Shown: positions 11,676-23,162 of the stretch, one piece after another
Position numbering within the stretch: position 1 is the first letter of the stretch
Layout of the letters: every line of letters starts with the position of its first letter
Assembly: GCA_012932295.1 (NCBI GenBank)
Contig: JAAONU010000001.1
Location: 38,347,449 to 38,411,448, forward strand
Source: Cyclina sinensis
Lineage: Eukaryota; Mollusca; Bivalvia; Venerida; Veneridae
Direction of reading: 5' to 3'
DNA: 64,000 nt
The notes under the pieces: generated by a model
Seen by the model: the letters and a program-made list of their open reading frames with translations, nothing else
Databases searched by the model: none
Told to the model about the DNA's origin: nothing
Program-made: the position numbers and the translations under genes

Positions 11676-12673
11676 AAATTCAAAATAAATGATCAAGTAA
11701 GATCTTTAGTAGAATCTTGTTTTCTTTGTTAATATCTTTTATAATTTTAAATTTCCTGAGACGCACCTGCCTAGTATAGTCCATATTGACTTTTGGTAGT
11801 AATAAGTTGCAGTTGAACTTTGGTTCTACAAGACAGTATATACGTCGCATTTAATTTTCAAAATAGTAACAGAACGTAAAATAAAAATCTTTATTTGTTT
11901 TTAATTAACTGTGGACTCTTATTTATATAATGAATATATTTATAATTATACAACTTATAACGGGCGATTTCTAAAATAACACTTGACATTTTCACATTTC
12001 TCGATGAAATAATTTTGTACACACAACGTAAAAACATAAAGTTTGAGTTCTCATTCGTAGAAACTTGATCTAGAGTCTATTTCTAAGGTGATTTAAACTT
12101 TATTTACTCTGTTGACATTTGACGAAAATAAGGCATTTTACAATTTAAAAAATCTGGCCCCAAATCCGTAAGTATCAGAGCATATACTTATATATATACT
12201 TACTATTTGTAAAATTGCATCTATAATTGTACACTGAATTACGAAACTGGTTACTGGCAACTAAATGATACCTTCTGCTTGACAGCGCAAGTAATTCTAA
12301 ACTTAAAATCTAAATCAAAAAGAAAATCTGTTTCGCGTTTCTGGAATTTTAAAACTTTTGTTTAAACACTTAGACTGGCGTTTTTGATGACATAATGAAT
12401 ATTAAAATAACATACTCAGTACATAACTTCTAAAGAAATTGTATATTTGCATTCGTTCCAGATTAAATAATCGAATTTGATATTGATAATTACAAAAATA
12501 TGCCTATTTTTCCGACATAAGAGTTTATCTAAAGAACTAGAGGCATACCAGTCTGTGGACTCGTAAATTGCTAATTTGCGCATACCATCAGTCTATATTA
12601 TTTAGTTGTTCGTAACCTGTTTCGTAATACCGTGTAGATACAGAATTTAGCCTGGTCTGTTTTCTTCTTATAA

Positions 12674-12698
12674 GGTCAAGGTCAAAGGTCGCGAAAAC
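12674..12698 (+). promoter_or_regulatory. 5' UTR of PRKAR1-like exon with possible splice acceptor and AGGTCA repeats
   Basis: A pyrimidine tract 'ctggtctgttttcttcttataag' ends at 12674 and could be a 3' splice site for an upstream non-coding exon; vertebrate PRKAR1A also has non-coding first exons. It is followed directly by AGGTCAAGGTCAAAGGTC-like half-site repeats and then the ATG in a favourable context (AAAACATGG). Confidence 0.4.
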
Positions 12699-12866
12699 AT
12701 GGCAGCAAATTCAGACGAGGAGCAGAGTCTCCGTGAATGTGAGAATTACGTGCAAAAGCACAATGTTCAGCAGCTATTGAAAGAATGCATAGTCCAACTA
12801 TGCATAAACAGACCAGAAAATCCAGTTACCTTTTTGCGAGAGTACTTTGAAGCCCTCGATATCAAG
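12699..12866 (+). CDS. PRKAR1A: cAMP-dependent protein kinase type I regulatory subunit, first coding exon
   Basis: Encodes 56 residues and ends at a good donor (ATCAAG|GTAAGA, phase 0). The segment [20 protein letters not shown], then IVQLC..RPENPV.FLREYFE, is the RI dimerization/docking domain that forms the RI homodimer and binds A-kinase anchoring proteins. Cys14 and Cys35 keep the 21-residue spacing of the inter-chain disulfide cysteines of mammalian RI-alpha (C17/C38). Cys30 is additional. The human first coding exon ends at the equivalent place (after FERLEK). The RRRRGA-type pseudosubstrate and the two cyclic-nucleotide domains were not found, so the gene must continue past 64000. RI-alpha versus RI-beta cannot be resolved; invertebrates usually have one RI. 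Confidence 0.93.
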
Positions 12867-14531
12867 GTAAGAATGTTTGTTATGTGAAGGTGTAGTGGGT
12901 GGAGTAGACTTAGTCTTATATCAGTGGTTTGATATTTAATAAGAAACACTGACATTCTCGTTTGCGTGTTGCGAATAAAAGCTTTTATATTTTGCCGATT
13001 TTTAAACTAAACTTATCACCAAAAATATTCCGATACTTCTTGTACAGTTGCCAACTTGAACTAACTTTGCAAAGAAATAATTGAAGGATAGCATAGCTCT
13101 TGTTTTTGAATGAAATGAAAAATGTAAGAATTTTTAAAAGCTGAACAATTCATTCATCAAGGGCTAGCTTCCTCGTTGGCTTGAACAATTTATGCTGTCA
13201 TGGCTTCAAATAGTTTTGTAATATTGGTGACATTTATTTTTGCAGCTTTTGGGTTATTTTGTATTTTTATCCGACTGCCTATCTGCCATTATTGAATGCC
13301 TGAAAGGGATAATTTTCTATTTAGCATGTTTGGAAACAAGTTCTTGCAGTTTACTATGCAAAGAATATAAGGATACTAGAAAACAGTGTAGATGTATATA
13401 TTCATAGATATTACTAGAAAAGATCAAGCATGGAGAAATTTTGTGGCTTCTAAAATCTGAAATAAAGAAAGTCTTTCCAGAAGTTTTAAAGAAAGCATTT
13501 AAAATACGAATTTCATGCATAAATGATTATAATTAACAGACATTTAAAGGATTTCTCATCCTCTTTTTGTTGTTGATTTTGATTTATGTTGATTTTTTAT
13601 GTACATGCTTTTATCTTTTGATATTGATTATGTGATTGTATATATTATTTAGACCTTGTGTTAACTTGAATGCATTTATGGAAGAGGAACTACGGTTTTA
13701 TTCCAAATTTTGAGATTTAAAGTATGTGACTTGTTCTTTTATTATTCCTCACAAAATGTCTGAGTTTTGTCTTCCTCGATTCTAACTGGTGCTTTTGAAT
13801 GACATTTCTGAATTCTCTTTAGAGTTAATAAAAATCAAATTCTGAATAATAACTCCCTTGTCCCGATCTTTTAAATAGTTAAAAGCTGCAAAACAAAACC
13901 TGTTGTATCTTCATTATACCGTAATTATCATAAAAATACATTATCTTTTCCAAACAAAAAAATCTTCTAATCTAAAATAGTAATTTACAGCTTCTTTGCT
14001 TGAAGCTCATCATTTGACAAACACAAGAAGGTAAAAAAGTTTCTGTATTTAAAGTTAAATATTTAAGAGTAGAAAGAAGTTTTTCTATATTTCAACATAA
14101 TAAATAATTATTATGAAGTGATATTAACTAATTAAGTATTGAAGAAAAACCGCTTGTAGCATAAAACTTGCTTTCGGTTACTAAAAATCAGTGTCAGTAT
14201 TTATTTCATTTGATTGTTTTCATCTTTTTGTTGAGATAAATAGCTGTATCTTGGCTGTACCTGATTGAAGTATTTGGACAAAAATTTTGTAAATGTATAC
14301 AGATAAAATGATACTGCAGATGTAGCATCCTTCAGCAGCTTGTAAAGAAATATTCCCATGTTATTTTTTCACTCTAAATTTGATTTGTAAAATTCACTGT
14401 TAATTCTGATTTCTTAAGGATTGGACCAAGATTTCATTACACATAATGATATGTTACATAATTTGTTGTATCTTTGACATGAGAGAAATGGAGGTAGTAC
14501 TGACTTTTACAGAAAAAGGATTGAAGGCATC
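12867..14531 (+). other. PRKAR1-like intron 1, start
   Basis: AT-rich intronic DNA. No exon, element boundary or tandem repeat could be supported here. Confidence 0.5.
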
Positions 14532-14984
14532 TTTATAGCGACTGACTCACAGAATTTTGCTGAAAATTTTTTTCTTTAAAATTTAAGAAAATTTAATATA
14601 CTATGGAAAAAACATAATATTATGCTTCTATACACCATGAAAACTGAAAAAAAAAGTTTTGACTTAACCAGGATTCAAACCCACGAACTTTCGGTCAGTA
14701 AAATAAAGAGTGACGATCTAGACCACCGAGCCACAATGCCTACTTGTAAGGATGCGTCAAAATTAATCTTATATCTAAAGTATCTACCCCGTGACTTACA
14801 GGGTAAATTTAATTTTTTACTGATAAAAGTGTGTAAAACTTTATATATTGATGTTTTTCTGTATCAATAAATGAATCAGGAACTTAGTTTAAATATGTTC
14901 TTCACAATTGCTGCAAAAATTTCAAGATGTAAGAACATTTTCTTTTTTTCATCGTCGGCCCATCTGTGAGTCAGTCGCTTTAAA
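14532..14984 (-). mobile_element. TIR element with tRNA-like core, copy A
   Basis: Termini TTTATAGCGACTGACTCACAG and the inverted CTGTGAGTCAGTCGCTTTAAA bound about 450 bp. On the minus strand the interior (about 14743-14665) looks like a decayed tRNA: GGCATTGTGGCTCGGTGGTC, then box B GGGTTTGAATCC. The second copy at 27508-27944 has the same order in the opposite orientation. Confidence 0.75.
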
Positions 14985-15761
14985 AAAGAAGCATGATACT
15001 TACTGAGAACTATGGGTGTTGCTGTAGGTGCTTTTCTGAATGAAGTTTAGTGGTCATCAGAAAGACAAACAAATAAGACCATGCAGAATTGGATAAGATT
15101 GATTTTCATTGTTTCTCTGCACAAGTCATTTTTTTAACATCTGATACTAGCACTTACATTTGCATGTCATATAAAAAGAAATTGTCAACACAATCATTAC
15201 ATGTTGACTTTTATCGATTTCTACTTTGATAGTCCCAATCAGGCATTGTATCTAAACTATTGTCAGCATGCGATCAGGTGCCATAGAGCATTTAAAAAGG
15301 ATATTGTTGGCAGTTAAATAAATGACCACGGTGTAGTTAATTCTCTACATTTATTGATCATGGTTGTACTGAATATGGGAGACTATATATATATATCACC
15401 TTTGCCATGTACATTTTATTTTCTTTAGCTTGACGGCACATCGAGATTTTTTTTCTTTATTTTGCATTTTTCACCAAAGAAAAATAATAACATTATTTTT
15501 AAAGTTGAAAAGTAGTTTCTTTTTACATATGTGTACTTTATTTATAGTATGTTATTGGTTCACAATGACATGGCCTGCTTAATTGATCAGTTTTAATGCC
15601 GACGATGATAGAGTTTTGATAGGAATTGTTTCATGTTATAACCAATGAAAAACATAAAGAAATCAAATAGAAGATATATTTGCTAAATATTAAGAGTTAG
15701 ACATAAATACTTGTTGACTACTGATTTGATTTTCGCAAGACTGTTATGGGCAGCCTTGCTT
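14985..15761. other. Intronic DNA without recognised features
   Basis: AT-rich intron sequence with a short TA run near 15387-15396. Nothing coding or repetitive can be supported. Confidence 0.45.
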
Positions 15762-15956
15762 TTAACCCATAACCTGCTGGAACCGAAAGTGCTTAGCCTT
15801 TGCCACCAGTATAATCCGTGTAGTCTGACCAGGCTCTATACTGTTGGTAGCTCCATTTTTGTATTTTGATATTGAAATCCCTTAAACTATGAATGGACTG
15901 TTCCATATTCAAAGCTGGGCAAATCCATTACAAAAATTCAGCATGTTCAGGGTTAA
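15762..15956. mobile_element. 195-bp TTAACCC-ended MITE
   Basis: Left end TTAACCCATAACCTGCTG; right end read inward TTAACCCTGAACATGCTG. The interior 'gcctttgccaccagtataatc..gtctgaccaggctctatactg' and 'gaatggactgttcca' is a widely seen bivalve MITE layout. Related to, but distinct from, the element at 7361. Confidence 0.75.
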
Positions 15957-17984
15957 TATATATAGGTAGTGTATTTTAAGTCATAATCCATCAGTTTGAG
16001 ACTGTTCCTGGTCTGAAAGGGCCTTTATTTCTTCCTGTTCCTGTGTATCAGAAACAATCTGTATAGCCGTTTGTGTAACAAGCATTCCACTTAACAATAC
16101 CTTAATATAGCAATATATTTACACAGCTTCGAGTGTACCTGTCCCTAATTGTAAATTTGACAGTGTTCCATGTCAATAAATAATAAAATGCTAGGTACTG
16201 GTAGTTTATACTAGTTATCATGCAGGCTATAAATTGTTCATGATAATTTCATAATTATATTAGACTAAACACTGCAAATTTCCAGTATTTGCAAAAATTA
16301 AGGAAAAAAAAAGAAGTCTGTAATTTTTAAAAATGAAAACAAAAGCTGAATATTTTGTAAGAATGAAAAAGGAGGTTATATCATAACTTTGAGAGCTTCA
16401 TGCAGTAACAATGTATTTAGCTTAATAATCATCTTTAGTGCATTATGTTTGTTATAGTGAGGTCTTGGAATGTTATTGCCAGGCAGGTTATTGCATGCCC
16501 TTAAAATGTTATTTTAGAGGCTTTGAAACTTTTCTGAATATAATTCTTTTAGCTTTATTTGTATATTGAAACTGAATACATATCTTGCTGAGGGCACAAT
16601 AACATTGCAAATGGTTTTGATTCAGATGTAAAGAAATTGCATGATTTTTGCAGATGTAATACTTCATAGATTTCTAGGGTCGTCTTCATAAAACATCTGA
16701 GTAAAAACTTGTCTTTTTCTTAAATTACAATTTTTACTTATAAATGATCGATAAAAAAGAGACAGTTTTAACATTTCTTTTTTATATAAGAATAATCTTG
16801 TTTTGTAACATGTATAAAACAAGCAACTTAAAAAGCAGATCTCCTGTTACTGTAGACACCAGAAGCTTAATGGCCCATTAATTCCCAGTATCCACAGGAA
16901 AAGTCTGGGTTATTCAAAATATCAAGAGGAAAACATTTGATGCCTTATCTTAGCAGGAAGGTGTGGGTGGATTTTAATGCCAGTATAAATACCATGAGGG
17001 GTTTCATTTACTCCTGGATTACAAAAACATGCCTCCCAGGGGGGAAAGGGACATAATTATATAATGGAAGATAAATTTTAAATTCAGTCAAAATATATAA
17101 CTATTTTAATATACAGATTAAATAACAAGGGATTTAATATGTTTTATTGTACTGGTTTGCCTCTAACAATAACCTATATAGTAAGAGTGTGTTATGTTTA
17201 ATCTTGAAATACGTGACAAGGTTTGTAAATCAATCTTAAATTAAAAAAAGGAATTGGACTACCATATTTTGAAAGATATTTTACATATTTGAAGAGATAA
17301 AAGGATTTCTTATTTCTTTGACATTTTTATCATTGACGTTAGGTTCTCTTTATTATTTGATGAATAAAGACCTTTTATCATACTGAAGAAATTAATAGAT
17401 GGAAAAAAGTCAGAACATCGATGATGTTGGCTTGTTATGCTCGGAAGTCATCACTGATTTGACTAGCATGGCTTTGTCAAATTTCATTACATTTCCATTT
17501 CCAGTAAAAACGGCCAAATGTCATTGAGTCTATGAGATTGAAAGAGACGGTAATTCCTTTCTCGAGCTTTATGCTAAGCCTCCAGCAAATTTAATTATCG
17601 ATAGATAAAAATGTGACTAAATTATTCTATTGTTTTGTATGGTGATTTTCTTATTTCTCAGTACAACAGTATAAGGACATTGCCTGTTGTTGCAATATCA
17701 CTCTAAATTTTACTGAATTAAGCATAAATGTGCATGAATGTCTGAATTTTCTTACTTTGTCTTTGTATAACAAGAGTTAGCATTTAATATATCACTTTTA
17801 TATTTACCTTACACAATATTACAAACACAATGCCAACCTTCTTAAGTGAAAAGTCTACTCTACCACAGTTTATAACTTACAACCTGTCTTCAGAATTTTT
17901 TTTTTACATTACAAGCCAAAGACCTTGTCCAAATAGTGAAAAAAAAAGTTTTACAGTAGTACATGTATGTTCTGTACTTTTTGA
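15957..17984. other. Intronic DNA without recognised features
   Basis: AT-rich intron sequence. No exon, TIR pair or tandem array was recognised. Confidence 0.45.
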
Positions 17985-18185
17985 AGCAAGATAGAATAAG
18001 TTTTCTCGCTTGAACAAAGTAGCTCTACTACGTAGCATTTGTTTGTAGTCTTGGCAACCAATGCAGACCTTAAAATACAGTCTACACATCCATGCATTCA
18101 GTCTGATCATGGTTTCCAATGTTAATTTTAAGTATATCACTGTAAATGGTACATGGGTCTGTCCGAATGGAATAGAATAATAAAC
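17985..18185. repeat. Decayed MITE copy of the 15762 family
   Basis: Keeps 'ttggcaaccaatgcagacc', 'tctacacatccatgcattcagtctgatcatgg' and 'catgggtctgtccgaatgga' in family order, but the terminal TTAACCC repeats are gone. The minus-strand frame across it is a by-product. Confidence 0.5.
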
Positions 18186-18754
18186 TGGTCCAGATTTGAA
18201 ATTTATATAGGAAGATATCAAAGTGCTAATGATGCTTGATTTGTTTCCTGAAGTATGAAATTCAGTGGTGTAAGCAGCCAGAAGAAATCAAAGCCTGTAA
18301 GTAAATGCAATAATGCCGGACCATGGAGTGAGAGTGGATCTGTCAATTATGTGTGATCAAATTGTATGGGAAAATTGATATAGCTGTAAGAAATAACAAA
18401 TTGATTACTGAGAAAATATCAGAAAATCTGAACTATTGTGCTAGTAACTGTGAATGAAACTTAATTCTTCCATGATAGCTTGATGTGGAAACTTTATGTA
18501 TAATCTATAGAGATTCTGGTTCCTGCAGACTGATTTCTAAAGGTGTACAACAAGTCTAAAATGTCTGTTCTAGATAGGGAAAAAGGGTGTAATAATATTA
18601 TGGGGAACTGAAAGTAAACTCGACAGGTACCCAGTCAGACTCTGATTGAATCTAATTTATCATTTAAAAACTATTTTGGTGTCTCAGTCTAATACATTTG
18701 ATCTGGAAGCATGATAAATGCAAATAAGATGTATCTCTGCATGAATTCTGTATA

Positions 18755-19027
18755 AGGGAACAGTAGTTCAGTGGTATCACACAGGAATTGGAGTACAATC
18801 CATTGCTCCACCTCCAACACTTGAAATTGTCTTCCAGAAGAGATGTTAAACTGAGGTTCTAATGTTTACGTTGCTGTACACTGAGCAGGGGTGTCACTGG
18901 AATGGGATGCTTTTTTTACATCTTGCTCTGATCCCCACAAACGAGAATAACTAAACTCTTCTTGCAGTGTCTGTCATTTGGGGAAGTGGTAACAACCATA
19001 AATAAAATCATATAGATAGATAGATAA
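18755..19027 (+). mobile_element. tRNA-derived SINE with GATA tail, copy 1
   Basis: The head 'cagtagttcagtggtatcac' resembles box A and is followed by a decayed box B. The body 'gatgttaaactgaggttc..tgctgtacactgagcaggggtgtcactggaatgggatgc' is shared with copies at 30468, 34583 and 54461. It ends in (GATA)n at 19012-19027. Confidence 0.75.
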
Positions 19028-20539
19028 TAAACCCAGAAGTATAATTTTGTGCCTTACAAGTATTAGTAAGGCTCATTAACTCTGCCACCTAAATGCTACA
19101 GGAAGAACAGTAAGCCATTAATTAACTGAAATTCCACTAAGCATGACTGTTCCATAGCACCCTAAGTGAGGCTATTTTCCCATTAAGTCGCAGCCATGTT
19201 CATATTGATCGATTTTCTGCTAATGGCCATTTGTTAGAGTTTTGATAGGTTTCTTAATGAAAACCCGAATTATCCTTGACATTTAACTATTTTGTTTACA
19301 TATGTCAGACAATGTAAAAATGGAAGAATGCCTTAATTTATTTTCTCATTAGTATTCATAAAAAGTATGAACAATTGGTGCACAGAATTTCTTTTGAAGT
19401 ATTTGAGAGATGAGGCCATTACAAATGTGATTAACTTTGTTGTCCTACTGTCAGAATAATACATGTAAGAAGGGCACAAAGGCAATGAACCTAGCCAAAA
19501 CCAATAGCTAAACACTGTAGCATCACTTGTGATTGTGTTTGGCAGACAATACCGAAAAAGGATACTGGTTACTGCATGAATACTGGTAGTTCCCTGAGAT
19601 TGAATGGACACAGACAGATAGGCCTATCTCCAGGGTCTTTTAAATATGTGACAGTGACAACCTGTATTGACATTTAATGTTTTGTCTTTTGCTTTTTCCC
19701 CTGATACCTGCCAGGATGATAAGATATCGAAAAGATATTTTCTCATTCTGATATGGCCTATTACATTTCTAATGTAAAGCCTATAGGCCTATCTGCATTG
19801 TGATGATGATAAACTTGAATTATATTTTTTTTACTCACAATGAAATTTGATAGACTCCTTAGTATTGGGTATAATGGCTGACCACTTCTACTCTTCCATA
19901 AATAATAAACATGCACTGTGCATAATCAGAATATTATGCACAAAAGCAATTGCTTGTTTCATGACTGAAGTTCAGCAACCCTTTTTGTAAATGTTCACAA
20001 TGAAGCAACATTCATTTCTTTAAACATGTTGATTGTAGCTCTGTGTTTCTGAAAAAAAATCTTGTCGATAGATAAAATGATAAAGCATGCCGAGAAATGA
20101 TGCCAGAGTTCTGTGTAAGTGTATTAAAAGTTGCTAATCGTAGCTCACTGAGAATCTTGTACAGTGTACACAACTTGTGCCAAGAAAACGTGATTGGATT
20201 TCAAGGAAACCTGTCTCGCTCAGCTTCCTGAGTGGGGAGAGAATTTTGAGGTTACAGATTTCCAGCAGAAAATAGGGCTAATTGAAAAATAGAGTTCTGT
20301 GAGGGATGTCTGAAGCTTTGAACTTTTACCTGTTGTTCAACTTAATTTAACTCTACAAGTCTAAATACACATGTACATCTGTAACAGATGACTCTGCAGG
20401 CATTAATGCCTGTGTCATAGATCTCGAAGACCTAAGATTGTATTTTGTGCAAAATTTATGTCTTATATATGATCAATTATGTGACAAGGTATAGTTTTTT
20501 TAATCAGCATCATTGCAAATTGCATTCAGTATAAATTTT
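19028..20539. other. Intronic DNA without recognised features
   Basis: AT-rich intron. Short 'aggcctat' palindromes near 19620 and 19785 are the only local structure noted. Confidence 0.4.
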
Positions 20540-20629
20540 TCCGTATTACTGTAATAGATTGTTCAGGTTGTTTGTGACAGATTGTACAAAGCCTTGATTG
20601 TTTGACAGTATTAATTTAATAGATTTTTC

Positions 20630-21673
20630 TAGGGATGGCAACGAGTAACCGGTTAACCGAGTACTCGATCGAACGTCCGAATATCGGTTAACAAAATTGG
20701 TATTCGATTACTTGGCAAAAATATATAATTTCTATTTTTTGCGATTTAGAAAGGTTGGTGTAACCAATCAGTTCAGAAATTTAGAGATGTAATGTATCTT
20801 CATAAATACCGCTTAAATGCAATCAAAACATCCTTGCAGAGGTGCGAAAATGATATTGTTAATTTAACGAGGCGATCAACAGTTTGACACGCGCATGGGA
20901 TTGAACACCTGTGTCGCTTACGTCATTCGGCCTCTTATAATATTTAATTACCTTGAATTGTGTAAGAGTTTGTAGCCGAAACTTGTTTAAAGGTATATAT
21001 TTTGAAAACAGCAAATGGCCGGATTGCTATTATGAATGTTAGATTAAAGGTAGTAATTAGACCCGATTAAGCGTTTGTTTTTCTTTACTCAATAAAGGAG
21101 AGTAACTCCCTTTTCTTCTTTACGCATATAAATCCAGAAATATCATTAACTTTTTATATATTGATAAAGTTTTTGTTTAGAATAAGATATTAAAATTTCA
21201 AGAGTCAAAGTGCCGCCTGCAAAATCTAATGCTTGGAAATATTTCAAACGCTGTGCTGATAGCAAGACTATTAAATGTACATTATGTAGCTGTGAAATAA
21301 CGTATACTGGTGGAACTACAAACCATTACGCTTCAAGCATCCTTCTGAAAACAGACCAGTCTATATAATTTCAAAAAGAAAAAAGATATATGAACTGATA
21401 TACATGTTTTAAACTTGATATTGCATTAAAAAGTTATAAAATATAATGTTGATTTAATTTGTTTGATGATTATTCTAAGTTACCTCCCTTGCAGTCCTAT
21501 TTATAGTTACACATCTATAAATTTAAATAGAAAACGAAAGTAGCATGCAGACGGTGTTAATATATTGTGATAAAACTTTGAAGATCATTGGAAATCATCC
21601 GAGTAACCGAGTACTCGATCGGAAAAATGACCGAGTACTCGAGTATTGATTTTGGTATTCGTTGCCATCCCTA
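20630..21673 (+). mobile_element. hAT-type DNA transposon remnant, 1044 bp, with 8-bp target duplication
   Basis: Terminal inverted repeats TAGGGATGGCAACGA/TCGTTGCCATCCCTA are flanked on both sides by GATTTTTC (20622-20629 and 21674-21681). Subterminal GAGTACTCGATCG motifs occur at both ends. The interior keeps a BED zinc-finger fragment but no transposase catalytic core, so the copy is non-autonomous. Confidence 0.92.
21212..21365 (+). pseudogene. BED zinc-finger fragment of hAT transposase (frameshifted)
   Basis: Reads SNAWKYFKRCADSKTIKCTL then CSCEITYTGGTTNH: a BED finger with its aromatic W..F start, a C-x2-C pair and the GGTTNH turn. The expected continuation FKHPSEN appears in the neighbouring frame, so a one-base frameshift breaks the domain before its His ligand. 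BED fingers head hAT/ZBED transposases and bind their ends. Confidence 0.85.
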
Positions 21674-23162
21674 GATTTTTCAGCTGGTGTTTTGACAGAT
21701 TGTACAAGGCATAGATTGTTCAGTATTACTGTAATAGATTGTTCAGCTTGTTTGTGACAGATTGTACAAAGCGTAGATTGTGCAGTGTTAATGTAATAGA
21801 TTGTTCAGCTTGTTTCAGACAGATTGTACAAAGCGTAGATTGTGCAGTGTTAATGTAATAGATTGTTCAGCTTGTTTCTGACAGATTGTACAAGGCATAG
21901 ATTGTTCAGTATTTCTGTAATAGATTGTTCAGCTTGTTTGTAACAGATTGTACAAGGCATAGATTGTTCAGTATTTCTGTAATAGATTGTTCAGCTTGTT
22001 TGTAACAGATTGTACAAGGCATAGATTGTTCAGTGTTACTGTAATAGATTGTTCAGCTTGTTTGTGACAGATTGTACAAAGCGTAGATTGTGCAGTGTTA
22101 ATGTAATAGATTGTTCAGCTTGTTTCTGACAGATTGTACAAGGCATAGATTGTTCAGTATTTCTGTAATAGATTGTTCAGCTTGTTTGTAACAGATTGTA
22201 CAAGGCATAGATTGTTCAGTATTTCTGTAATAGATTGTTCAGCTTGTTTGTAACAGATTGTACAAGGCATAGATTGTTCAGTATTACGGTACTGTAATAG
22301 ATTGTCAGCTTGTTTCTGACAATTATTGTACAAAGCAAAGATTGTTCAGTATTACTTTAATAGGTAATGTTCAACTTGTTTGTGACAGATTGTACAAAGC
22401 AAAGATTGTTCAGTATTACTGTAATAGATAATGTTCAGCTTGTTTGTGACAGATTGTACAAAGCATAGATTGTTCAGTAATACTTTAATAGATAATGTTC
22501 AGCTTATTTGTGACAGATTGTACAAGACGTAGATTGTTCAGTGTTAATGTAATAGATAATGTTCAGCTTATTTGTGACAGATTGTACAAGACGTAGATTG
22601 TTCAGTGTTAATGTAATAGATAATGTTCAGCTTGTTTGTGACAGATTGTAGAAAGCATAGATTGTTCAGTATTACTGTAATAGATAATGTTCAGCTTGTT
22701 TGTGACAGATTGTAGAAAGCATAGATTGTTCAGTATTACTGTAATAGATTGTTCAGCTTGTTTGTGACAGATTGTACAAAGCGTAGATTGTTCAGTGTTA
22801 ATGTAATAGAAAATGTTCAGCTTGTTTGTGACAGATTGTAGAAAGCATAGATTGTTCAGTATTACTGTAATAGATAATGTTCAGCTTGTTTGTGACAGAT
22901 TGTACAAAGCAAAGATTGTTCAGTATTACTCTAACAGATAATGTTCAGCTTGTTTGTGACAGATTGTACAAAGCATAGATTGTTCAGTATTTCTGTAATA
23001 GATAATGTTCAGCTTGTTTGTGACAGATTGTACAAAGCAAAGATTGTTCAGTATTACTCTAACAGATAATGTTCAGCTTGTTTGTGACAGATTGTACAAA
23101 GCATAGATTGTTCAGTATTACTTTAATAGATAATGTTCAGCTTATTTGTGACAGATTGTACA

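Larger units (their letters stand above)
10371..12698. promoter_or_regulatory. Divergent intergenic region between METAP1 and PRKAR1-like gene
   Basis: The two start codons point away from each other across 2.3 kb. No clear TATA box or CpG-rich core was seen; the best guess is TATA-less transcription close to each gene. About 580 bp (11093-11675) is a LINE remnant. The rest is AT-rich with no recognisable gene. Confidence 0.5.
20540..23162. repeat. 62/64-bp minisatellite array, interrupted by a hAT element
   Basis: The unit contains 'tgtaatagattgttcagctt', 'gtttgtgacagattgtacaa' and 'agcatagattgttcagtatt'. About 24 units lie at 21674-23162, plus one to two units left of the inserted element at 20540-20629. 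Units left of about 22330 have AGATTGTTCAG (about 62 bp); later ones mostly have AGATAATGTTCAG (about 64 bp). Multi-unit blocks recur almost exactly, showing block duplications. Confidence 0.93.

Noticed and set aside
12699..12866. PKA type II regulatory subunit
   Set aside because: The SLRECE.YVQKHN and QLC..RPE.P..FLREYFE pattern with paired Cys is specific to RI.
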